Assembly: GCA_045546735.1 (NCBI GenBank) | Contig: JAZQDJ010000118.1 | Location: 1 to 24,877 of the forward strand | Length of the DNA: 24,877 nt | Reading direction: 5' to 3' | Source of the DNA: SVFI01 sp045546735 | GTDB taxonomy: Bacteria; Bacillota; Clostridia; Lachnospirales; Lachnospiraceae | In this document: in pieces, positions 16,782-22,903 of the stretch | Position numbering within the stretch: position 1 is the stretch's first letter | How the letters are laid out: the number at the start of each line of letters is the position of its first letter | The notes under the pieces: generated by a model | What the model saw: the letters and a program-made list of their open reading frames with translations, nothing else | The model's database searches: none | What the model was told of the DNA's origin: nothing | Position numbers and translations under genes: made by a program

Positions 16782-16817
16782 CTTAAAGTTCTCCCTTTTC
16801 AAAATCTATGCTGAAAA

Positions 16818-16947
16818 TCACTCAAAACCTCTTCTTCCAACAACCGTATGAATCGGATTGTCATCAGTAAGGTTGGCACAATCTCGGATATAATGAACTA
16901 CCGGAACGATTGGTGTGGTAATCAAATATTACATATTTGTTCGTCAT
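16818..16947 (-). pseudogene. Possible gene scrap between the two ligases
   Basis: Two overlapping minus-strand frames fill the gap. One starts ATG at 16947, three bases after ligase copy 2 stops (MTNKYVIFDY...), and ends by about 16865. The other, without a start, reads PIVPVVHYIRDCANLTDDNP...VGRRGFE and stops at 16818-16820. This would fit a gene that lost its middle or was frameshifted, leaving head and tail. I do not recognise the family, and chance open frames of this length are possible. Confidence 0.3.
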
Positions 16948-16949
16948 AA

Positions 16950-18680
16950 TTATTTCGCCATCTGCTCCAACACACGGTAATCTATTTTTCCCATTCCTGT
17001 ATGTGGCAAAGACTCCACAAATACAAACCATTCCGGTATTTCATAATCAAACAAATTCTTTGAACATAAATCCTCTAATTCCTTACGGATTATGTCATTC
17101 TCTGTATTGTTCTGTTCCAATACCACAAATGCCTTCTCAACAAACCCTTTATATTCGTCTGGCACAGCTACAACTGCACAATTTTCCACTAGCGGATGTC
17201 TCAAGATACATGCTTCCACTTCCGATGCAAACACCTTATATCCATGTTTTACAAACATTCTCTTTATTCGTCCGGTCACATGAACTCTACCATCAAAATC
17301 AACAAATCCAATATCTCCTGTATGTACCCAAACACTTCCATCCGAATGTGTTTTCAACACATTTGCCGTTTCAGTCGAATATTCTCCAAAATAACCTTGC
17401 ATAACAGATGGTCCCAAAATCGCCAATTCACCTTTTTCACCACATTTGCATTCTTGATATTTCCCATTTTCTTCAACAAAAGCTGTAATAATATTTCCTA
17501 TATACGGAATACCTGAGCTACCGATATTATTGCTATTTTCTTTTGAATATGACGCCGCCGCGGTCACTTCTGTCATTCCATATCCCTTGGATAATCTAAT
17601 GAAGCAACCATGTTGTTTCAAGAACTCGTTAAACTCCTTTTCCAGTGTTTCATCCAGTCTATCTGCTCCTACAATTACTTCCTTCAGATAATCCAAACAT
17701 TCATTTTCAAGCATTTTTTCCTTCATTAACCCCACTAACGTGGATGGCACTGTAATAATCTGATTCGGTTTTTTAGTGTACACCAAATGCCCTAACTCAT
17801 CTGCATCAAATTTTGGGACCAGAATACTAACAATCCCCATGCACAAATCTGCGTTTAGAGAATTATTTAGTCCATAATATGTCCATGGTGGAGCAATTAC
17901 CAAATTTCTATCCCCAGGACATACATTGAAGTGCATCTTCTCATTCATTGCAATTATTGAATTTAAATTTCGATTCGTCATAATCGCACCTTTTGAACGA
18001 CCTGTTGTCCCACCGGTATAAGCAATTACTGCTGGCGCATTTTCAACATTCTTTGCACTTTGTATTGCTGAATTCCTTCCATATTTTTTCAGAAATACAT
18101 TCCAGTCAACACAAACATTCTTATCTGTAATTTTTACATCCAAGGCTTTATCTTTCTTCTTTATAGCATACTGCACCAACTTAGGCAAAGAATTAATAGC
18201 ACTAACTGTTACTATTATTTGTACATTCAAATTTCGATAAATCTTGACAAATTTATCTGCGGCAACATCAATCGTAATTAGAAGTTTGCTCTTTGCATTA
18301 ATTAACGCATCTTCCAACTGACTTTCACTACTTCGGGGATCAAGCATATTAGCCACTGCACCTATTTTATTAATTGCATAAAACACATATGCAACCTCAG
18401 GAATATTAGGCAAACATACAGATACCATTTCCCCTTGTTCTATTCCATACTCGAGTAATGCACTCGCCACCATATCTATTTTTTTGTAAAGTTGTGGATA
18501 GCGAATCTTTACACTGAAATACTCCAAGCATACTGCTGAACCATACTGTTTACTACAGTTATACATATGTTCATAAATACTAGAATTAGGGATTGAAAAT
18601 TTTTTATCCTCTTTGCTGTACCATTTCAGCCACGGCTTATCGATGGATGGATAGCCGGTTCTATTTTGTTGTGTCGACAT
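16950..18680 (-). CDS. Acyl-adenylate-forming ligase (ANL superfamily), copy 2
   Basis: 576 residues, same overall fold and operon as copy 1 but strongly diverged. Motifs: YTGGTTGRSKG (221-231), KGYGMTEV (365-372, standard YGxTE form), VHTGDIGFVD (452-461), GRIKRMFVKHGYK (470-482), and the catalytic lysine K565 in GMGKIDY. The N terminus has TGYPSIDKPWLKWY at residues 8-21. Likely role is ATP-dependent activation of a fatty or other carboxylic acid. Its start is one base after the stop of the 134-aa membrane protein gene, with the Shine-Dalgarno inside that gene's last codons, suggesting coupling. Base composition is visibly more AT-rich than in the core genes, consistent with acquisition. 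Substrate unknown. Confidence 0.87.
   Translation of the reverse strand: MSTQQNRTGYPSIDKPWLKWYSKEDKKFSIPNSSIYEHMYNCSKQYGSAVCLEYFSVKIRYPQLYKKIDMVASALLEYGIEQGEMVSVCLPNIPEVAYVFYAINKIGAVANMLDPRSSESQLEDALINAKSKLLITIDVAADKFVKIYRNLNVQIIVTVSAINSLPKLVQYAIKKKDKALDVKITDKNVCVDWNVFLKKYGRNSAIQSAKNVENAPAVIAYTGGTTGRSKGAIMTNRNLNSIIAMNEKMHFNVCPGDRNLVIAPPWTYYGLNNSLNADLCMGIVSILVPKFDADELGHLVYTKKPNQIITVPSTLVGLMKEKMLENECLDYLKEVIVGADRLDETLEKEFNEFLKQHGCFIRLSKGYGMTEVTAAASYSKENSNNIGSSGIPYIGNIITAFVEENGKYQECKCGEKGELAILGPSVMQGYFGEYSTETANVLKTHSDGSVWVHTGDIGFVDFDGRVHVTGRIKRMFVKHGYKVFASEVEACILRHPLVENCAVVAVPDEYKGFVEKAFVVLEQNNTENDIIRKELEDLCSKNLFDYEIPEWFVFVESLPHTGMGKIDYRVLEQMAK
18619..18660 (-). repeat. 42-bp identical repeat, ligase copy 2 end
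   Basis: Partner of 16723-16764, in direct orientation and about 1.9 kb apart. Confidence 0.95.
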
Positions 18681-18681
18681 T

Positions 18682-19086
18682 TTACATTTGTCCTCCTATA
18701 CTCTCCAAAGATTTTTTTTTAAAATTGAAATACAATGCTAAAATTGTTAATACGATTCCTAAAAATATGACAACTATTGACATCTTAAAATACTCTGTAT
18801 ATATTCCCCCAACTCCAATGGCTGTCACAATTTCTGCAATTGACATAATAATAACCGAACTTTTGTGCTCCGTATTTTTAATTTCCAACTGCTTTATTCT
18901 GTTATTTAGTCGCTCTATTTTGACAGTTGCTTTTTGATATGCTTCTGAACTTGTTTTCATAGTATTCAAAAGCATTATGTAAGACTCCTCATTGTCCCTA
19001 ACCTTCATTGGATCTACTTCAGGAATTTTTTTAGAATCTATTCCTATATGTGGCAATTCTGCAGTTATTTCAAACTCAGTCGACAT
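18682..19086 (-). CDS. Small coiled-coil membrane protein, 134 aa, unknown function
   Basis: A polar N-terminal third (about 1-40) is followed by a heptad-like stretch at about 45-74 (KATVKIERLNNRIKQLEIKN), two hydrophobic helices at about 78-96 and 101-121, and a short basic tail. It probably sits in the membrane as a hairpin with both ends in the cytoplasm, the coiled coil offering a protein-binding arm. GGAGG lies 9 bases before the ATG. It sits between the acyltransferases and the ligases, 15 bp and 1 bp from its neighbours, so a scaffold role tying these enzymes to the membrane is a reasonable guess, but nothing in the sequence proves it. No known family recognised. Confidence 0.8.
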   Translation of the reverse strand: MSTEFEITAELPHIGIDSKKIPEVDPMKVRDNEESYIMLLNTMKTSSEAYQKATVKIERLNNRIKQLEIKNTEHKSSVIIMSIAEIVTAIGVGGIYTEYFKMSIVVIFLGIVLTILALYFNFKKKSLESIGGQM

Positions 19087-19101
19087 TTATATTTTCCTCC
19101 T

Positions 19102-20114
19102 TTATATCCCCTTCACCCGGTTCAATTTCTTCAGCCTCTCCACTTCCTGCCCCTGAAGCAGATTTCCCCATGCATCCCAAGGTACATCATTGATAGGATG
19201 GAATTTCCAAAACTCGTCTCCGGAACTGAAAATCCCATTTCTTTCCTTGTTAATATCAATCTCGCCCATCTCCAAATTGCGAAGATTGCCTTTTACGAAA
19301 TTGATATAGTCTGTGTTTGAAATTTCGCTCCTCTTAAACAATCCTTTTTCCTCAATCAATTCCCATCGAATGGTCGAAATTTTTTCTTGATATTCTGCTA
19401 ACTTTTCAGAGAAATTATCATTTTCTCCCACGACAACCGGTTCTCCATAACGAATATGTATCCTCGTGATTTTCTCCTTGTCCGTAGAAGTATCATATGT
19501 ATATTCCATCACCATCGGCATAATATCTGCTTTTGTTTTCTGCGCCATATCAAGAAAACCGTAATTCATCGGCAAATGAAGTTTATTCGGTGATAAATTC
19601 CACGCGGTTTCCGGAAAAATAATAACCGATTCCCCTTTTAACAATGCAGAAATCACATCCAATTTTGCACCAATCCGATGAGAAGCATTTTTCTTCTTCT
19701 TTGTCACTAGAATCAAACCGGTATTTACCTGTATCATAAGCATTAACTTCTTGGTTTCTAAACTGTGAAAAATTAATGTATGCCTTGGACAACTAGATAT
19801 CCACGAAAAGTTATCTAACACACCTTGATGCGTACACGTAAGTATAGCCGGTCCCCCCTGAAATTTTCCAATCCGTCCGTAATCATTTCAACTTCCCCAC
19901 CGGCTAATGCTTTTGTCACAAGTTTAGCTATTGCATTTGTCGGTTTCTTCAAATACGGTGCAATTGTAGTTGCTCCCTTTGTTGTGTTGGTAAGTTTCCT
20001 CGTCCGGCAAAACTCCCTCATCTTTTTGCAATAATCACTTTTCTCTTCCGGTGTTAATTTGGCTTCTTCTTTTGCTGATAAAAGCCAATCCGGTATTTCA
20101 CACTTTTTTCTCAT
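19102..20114 (-). pseudogene. PlsC-like acyltransferase, copy 1, out of frame at a G6 tract (phase-off or pseudogene)
   Basis: Paralogue of the intact gene just upstream. The first part starts ATG at 20114 (MRKKCEIPDWLLSAKEE; GGAAG about 10 bases ahead) and runs in frame to GLENFR. It then leaves frame and stops. The second part, from CTHQGVLDNF to the C terminus INRVKGI-like LNRVKGI, is fully open in the -1 frame. The HX4D acyltransferase motif lies in the second part, and the downstream IFPETAWNLSPN corresponds to the substrate motif. Adding one G (6 to 7) restores a 337-residue protein that aligns with copy 2 without gaps at the junction. Alternatives: true decay, phase variation, -1 frameshifting during expression, or a sequencing error in the homopolymer. 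Confidence 0.85.
19853..19858 (-). repeat. G6 homopolymer at the acyltransferase frame break
   Basis: Six G on the minus strand in TTC-AGG-GGG-GAC. With seven G the reading becomes AGG-GGG-GGA and the acyltransferase frame is whole. Confidence 0.9.
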
Positions 20115-20128
20115 TTTTTTATTCTTCC

Positions 20129-21118
20129 TTAAATCCCGTGAACTCGGTTTATTTTCTTCAGCCTCTCCACTTCCTCTGTCTGAAGCAGATTCCCCCATGC
20201 ATCCCAGGGCACATTGTTGATATGCTGGAATTGATAGACTTCTGTTCCTGCACCATAGATTCCTTTTGTATCAGCAATGATATCTATTTTTCCCATATCG
20301 AGATTTTTGTAATTACCTTTCATATAGTTGATATAATCCCAGTTTGTAATTTCACTTCTATGAAAAATCCCTTTTTCCTCAATCAACTCCCAGCGCATTG
20401 TCGCTATTTTTTCTTTATATTCCTCCAGTTTGTCTGCCAAGTTATCATTCTCTTTTACATTGATTGGCTCTCCATAACGCAGATGTATAAATGTTATTCT
20501 TTCCTTCTCACCGGAAGTATCATAGGTATACTCAATACACATAGGAACAACAGATCTCCCGGCCTTTTGCGCAGCATCCAAAAAACCCCATGTAATCGGC
20601 AAATGCAATTTATTCGGAGACAAATTCCATAGTCCTTCCGGGCAAATGTAAACAGAATGATTTTTTATCAAAACAGAAATCAAATCCATTTTTGCATTCA
20701 TTCTCTGCTCTGTATTAGCAGGATTTTTGGATGCCAAAATCAGTCCTGTATTTACCTGTGCTAAAAGCAAAAGTTTGTTTACTTCTTTCCCATGAAATAT
20801 CAATGCATGATCCGGGCAATATGGAATCCATACAAATCCATCCATAACTCCCTGATGTGTACTGGCATAAATTACAGGATTATCCGGTATATTTTCCACA
20901 CCATCAACCAAAATCTCCACTTCTCCTCCTGCCAAAACTTTACACACTGCTCTGGCAATCGCTTCAGTCGGTTTCTTTAAATAAGGGGCAATCGTTGTTG
21001 CCCCTTTTGTTGTGGTTTTAAGTTTTCTTTTTTTGCAATATGCCCTTAAATCTTGATAATATTTTTCTTTCTGCTCTTTTCCTAGTTCTTTCTCTTCTCT
21101 ATAAGATAAAATTTTCAT
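20129..21118 (-). CDS. PlsC-like (1-acylglycerol-3-phosphate-type) acyltransferase, copy 2, intact
   Basis: 329 residues. The acyltransferase motif HX4D is H88-QGVM-D93 in ASTHQGVMDGF, and the second motif PEGLWNLSPN (160-169) takes the place of the usual FPEGTRS. The basic N-terminal part has no signal peptide, and the C terminus carries NNVPWDAWGNLLQTEEVERL, shared with copy 1. The family moves an acyl group from acyl-CoA or acyl-ACP to a lysolipid or other hydroxyl or amine acceptor at the inner membrane. GAGGA lies 5-6 bases before the ATG. It is the first gene of the five-gene operon, whose ligases could supply the acyl donor. The exact acceptor cannot be read from the sequence, and the gene is far from usual phospholipid genes, so a specialised lipid is more likely than housekeeping. 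Confidence 0.85.
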   Translation of the reverse strand: MKILSYREEKELGKEQKEKYYQDLRAYCKKRKLKTTTKGATTIAPYLKKPTEAIARAVCKVLAGGEVEILVDGVENIPDNPVIYASTHQGVMDGFVWIPYCPDHALIFHGKEVNKLLLLAQVNTGLILASKNPANTEQRMNAKMDLISVLIKNHSVYICPEGLWNLSPNKLHLPITWGFLDAAQKAGRSVVPMCIEYTYDTSGEKERITFIHLRYGEPINVKENDNLADKLEEYKEKIATMRWELIEEKGIFHRSEITNWDYINYMKGNYKNLDMGKIDIIADTKGIYGAGTEVYQFQHINNVPWDAWGNLLQTEEVERLKKINRVHGI

Positions 21119-21180
21119 TCTAGTCCTCTATTTCTTCTCAAATATTTCTAATACTTTCATTTTTAGTCATCTTTAGGGTA

Positions 21181-21210
21181 ATTATACATATTTTCATATG
21201 CTAACGTCAA
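21181..21210 (-). promoter_or_regulatory. Promoter of the acyltransferase/acyl-ligase operon
   Basis: TTGACG (21205-21210), 18-bp spacer and a perfect TATAAT (21181-21186) on the minus strand, about 55 bases of leader before the first ATG. It lies in the divergent gap with the XRE gene, which is therefore a candidate regulator of it. Confidence 0.8.
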
Positions 21211-21252
21211 TAATAATATCCATCTTTATGGTAAAAAAGGAGACATCACACT

Positions 21253-21486
21253 ATGAAAATCTATAATTATAATGGAAAAGCAAATATTATAGGAAAGAAC
21301 ATTTACAACTTAAGAAAAAAAGCCGGTCTTTCACAAGAAGAATTGGCTGCAAAAATGCAGTTAAAAAGTATTGAATTATCACAGAAAGCTATCAGCCGTA
21401 TCGAAAAGCAAGAACGCTTTGTTACAGACTACGAACTTATGGTATTTGCTTCTGTATTCGGTGTCGAAATTTCAGATTTGTTTTAA
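21253..21486 (+). CDS. Small XRE-family helix-turn-helix regulator, 77 aa
   Basis: A single HTH_3/Cro-C1 domain filling the protein: IGKNIYNLRKKAGLSQEELAAKM forms helices 1-2, and ISRIEKQERFVTDYELMVFA the recognition and following helices, ending VFGVEISDLF. There is no effector domain, so it binds DNA as a small repressor-type protein. AAGGAG lies 10 bases before the ATG. It is divergent from the acyltransferase operon across about 130 bp that hold that operon's promoter, and convergent with the Cys-rich gene, the stops being only 5 bp apart. Regulation of the lipid operon and autoregulation are plausible inferences. Confidence 0.9.
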   Translation: MKIYNYNGKANIIGKNIYNLRKKAGLSQEELAAKMQLKSIELSQKAISRIEKQERFVTDYELMVFASVFGVEISDLF

Positions 21487-21491
21487 ACTGT

Positions 21492-21611
21492 TTATTTGTT
21501 AGACTGATAAAAACCGCAATTACAAGGCCCCTCTTTCTTTTCTTGTCCTGTAATACAGCACTTGTTTTCTTGCCAGTAGATACATGTGTTACATCTTTCT
21601 TTCTGATCCAT
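21492..21611 (-). CDS. Very short Cys-rich protein, 39 aa, unknown function
   Basis: ATG at 21611 with GAGG 7 bases upstream opens a frame of 39 codons (MDQKERCNTCIYWQENKCC...) ending TAA at 21492-21494. It holds seven aromatic/structural residues around six cysteines: C7-x2-C10, C18-C19, C30-x-C32. The order CxxC-x-Y-W ... CC-x-TG ... CxC-G-F-Y looks like a small zinc-ribbon-type or metal-binding fold. The good ribosome site, the ordered cysteines and the tight convergence with the XRE gene argue that it is real. A longer frame over the same bases has no such features. I do not know a named family. Confidence 0.65.
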   Translation of the reverse strand: MDQKERCNTCIYWQENKCCITGQEKKEGPCNCGFYQSNK

Positions 21612-21728
21612 ATGTGTGCCTCTTTCCTATTGGATGCTCTACATTTGGTATATTTTTTCATATTACAAATATTGGTACAATACGCTTCGCATTCTTAAAC
21701 ATTTTTTTCGCATTTTTAGCAATTTAAC

Positions 21729-21756
21729 AATCGAGTAGAATGACGCCTACTCGATT
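21729..21756. other. Perfect 10-bp inverted repeat without a T tail
   Basis: AATCGAGTAG (21729-21738) pairs with CTACTCGATT (21747-21756) around an 8-base loop. No T run follows in either direction, so it is not a plain terminator. A second, imperfect pairing (AAGCA/TGCTT) and repeated GCTTGT follow to about 21791. The stretch 21612-21794 otherwise shows no gene. Confidence 0.6.
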
Positions 21757-21794
21757 TCACGCAAGCATGATGGTGCTTGTCGGGCTTGTGCTAC

Positions 21795-21832
21795 AAAAAA
21801 AAGGAACTGCACTTATCAAAGTGCAATTCCTT
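21795..21832 (-). terminator. Rpn gene terminator
   Basis: AAGGAACTGCACTT (21801-21814) pairs with AAGTGCAATTCCTT (21819-21832) with a single G/A-type mismatch and a 4-base loop, followed on the minus strand by eight T. It is the counterpart of the hairpin at 14913-14941. Confidence 0.88.
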
Positions 21833-21874
21833 ATTGTGTCATTCCTTTCAAAGATATGCTTATTAATCAGTTAG

Positions 21875-22789
21875 TTACTTTTCTTCCCAATAGTACTCAA
21901 TGTATTCAGCAGCCACTTCTTCTGCAAGATAATACTGCTCCATCACTGTTTCTATGGTTTTTTCTTTTGTCTGATTAAATAATCGGCAAGTACGAATGAT
22001 GCCCTTTACCCCCTGCTGTATACCCTGCTGTATACCCTGTTGTATACCATCATCGTAACTGTGGTCTAGCATTTCCTGTAAGGTCATATATCGTTTCTCC
22101 TCTATTTCACTACATTTGATTGTTCCGACAATTTTCTGTATCTCTTTTAAATCTGCATCCACTGCGTTGTCCTGTGTGGTCTCTTCAAAATAATTTAAAA
22201 GCGCTTTCAGTTCATCAGAACCGCCTTTTTTCCCTTTTGTGTATAAGTACAATTTCAGCACACCATCATTATATATCAGTTCATTGTTTTCTACCACCAT
22301 ATTTTTGACAGTATAAAGCATATGGTCGTCGCCGAAAGGGTCATAGGGCAAAATCCAGATCATAACAAGATCCGGAAGCAGATCAAACTTTGTACTGCTC
22401 GAAAGTTCTTTTGCATCTGCCTTTGCTTGATAAAAACGACTACGTCTCGGAAAATTGTCATAATAGATGTTCGGTTCAATGTCATATAGGCGTATAACCG
22501 GCTTTTCTCCGGTATCATTGTCCGTTTCACGCACCCACAAATCCATACGGATTCCACGTTTGTTCAAATCTGTGCCCACAAACTGCTTCTGATTTTCCAC
22601 TATAAAGTCTTTTAAGTCATGTCCTATTACTCTTTTTACAATGGTTCGCGCAATAACTGCTGCATCTTCAGGATTCTCTGTTGATGCTTCAAACAAAAAG
22701 GCATCCATCATATCCAATTCTTCCAATGTTTTCTTACGGGTATTTCGTTCCTGACGCGGAACTATAGATTGATTTGATTTTTTTGTCAT
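21875..22789 (-). CDS. Rpn family recombination nuclease / PD-(D/E)XK transposase-like protein
   Basis: 304 residues. The nuclease core follows a helical start (KTLEELDMMDAFLFEA): GIRMDLWV holds D83, and YDIEPN holds E105 and N107 (ExN where ExQ or ExK is common). Three IQQG repeats lie at about 247-258, and a C-terminal helix ends AEYIEYYWEEK. Rpn proteins are related to transposase_31 nucleases and promote RecA-independent recombination in E. coli; many copies per genome are usual in Lachnospiraceae. AAAGGA lies 7 bases before the ATG but within a hairpin (22797-22814). The gene lies between inverted repeats and ends in its own terminator. Confidence 0.9.
   Translation of the reverse strand: MTKKSNQSIVPRQERNTRKKTLEELDMMDAFLFEASTENPEDAAVIARTIVKRVIGHDLKDFIVENQKQFVGTDLNKRGIRMDLWVRETDNDTGEKPVIRLYDIEPNIYYDNFPRRSRFYQAKADAKELSSSTKFDLLPDLVMIWILPYDPFGDDHMLYTVKNMVVENNELIYNDGVLKLYLYTKGKKGGSDELKALLNYFEETTQDNAVDADLKEIQKIVGTIKCSEIEEKRYMTLQEMLDHSYDDGIQQGIQQGIQQGVKGIIRTCRLFNQTKEKTIETVMEQYYLAEEVAAEYIEYYWEEK
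22011..22046 (-). repeat. Three tandem 12-bp units coding IQQG
   Basis: CCCTGCTGTATA twice and CCCTGTTGTATA once on the plus strand, encoding IQQG-IQQG-IQQG in the Rpn protein. Changes in unit number would keep the frame. Confidence 0.9.
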
Positions 22790-22796
22790 AGAATTG

Positions 22797-22814
22797 TCCT
22801 TTCATGAGAAAGGA
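22797..22814 (-). promoter_or_regulatory. Hairpin sequestering the Rpn ribosome site
   Basis: On the minus strand TCCTTTC-TCAT-GAAAGGA forms a perfect 7-bp stem with a 4-base loop. Its 3' arm is the Shine-Dalgarno of the Rpn gene, 7 bases before the ATG. The 5' arm is part of the 14-bp end repeat. Confidence 0.7.
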
Positions 22815-22828
22815 ATGACACTACATCG

Positions 22829-22857
22829 AGTGTAATCAAAATGTCCTGAAAAGTCAA
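22829..22857 (-). promoter_or_regulatory. Candidate promoter of the Rpn gene
   Basis: TTGACT (22852-22857), 17-bp spacer and TACACT (22829-22834) on the minus strand. The start would fall at about 22822, right at the element end, so the sequestering hairpin would be in the leader of this transcript too. Confidence 0.5.
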
Positions 22858-22859
22858 CA

Positions 22860-22888
22860 CGGTAATACGTTTCCACTTCGTATTACCG
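22860..22888. terminator. Hairpin after the LytTR regulator gene
   Basis: CGGTAATACG (22860-22869) pairs with CGTATTACCG (22879-22888). A T5 run follows on the plus strand, and only a delayed TTTT on the minus strand, so as a terminator for the minus-strand regulator it is imperfect. It may act in both directions. Confidence 0.5.
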
Positions 22889-22903
22889 CCTTTTTCTTCT
22901 CCC

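Larger units (their letters stand above)
21836..22821 (-). mobile_element. Rpn-type element with 14-bp inverted ends
   Basis: GTGTCATTCCTTTC at 21836-21849 is repeated exactly in inverse orientation at 22808-22821, enclosing the Rpn gene and little else (986 bp). No convincing target-site duplication is seen outside the repeats. The left end motif recurs at the remnant at 14947-14959, supporting it as a feature of the family rather than of one copy. Classification as mobile rests on these ends and on the PD-(D/E)XK transposase-like product. Confidence 0.6.

Noticed and set aside
20051..20632. Long plus-strand frame (193 codons) over the acyltransferases
   Set aside because: It mirrors conserved acyltransferase codons on the minus strand, has no ribosome site or recognisable family, and reads as a hydrophobic shadow.
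21437..21661. 74-codon minus-strand frame overlapping the XRE gene end
   Set aside because: It overlaps the coding XRE gene and lacks a ribosome site; a different frame in the same place gives the better 39-residue Cys-rich protein.
21831..22826. Target-site duplication around the Rpn element
   Set aside because: Bases outside the two inverted repeats (TTATT on the left, TACAT on the right) do not form a convincing direct repeat.
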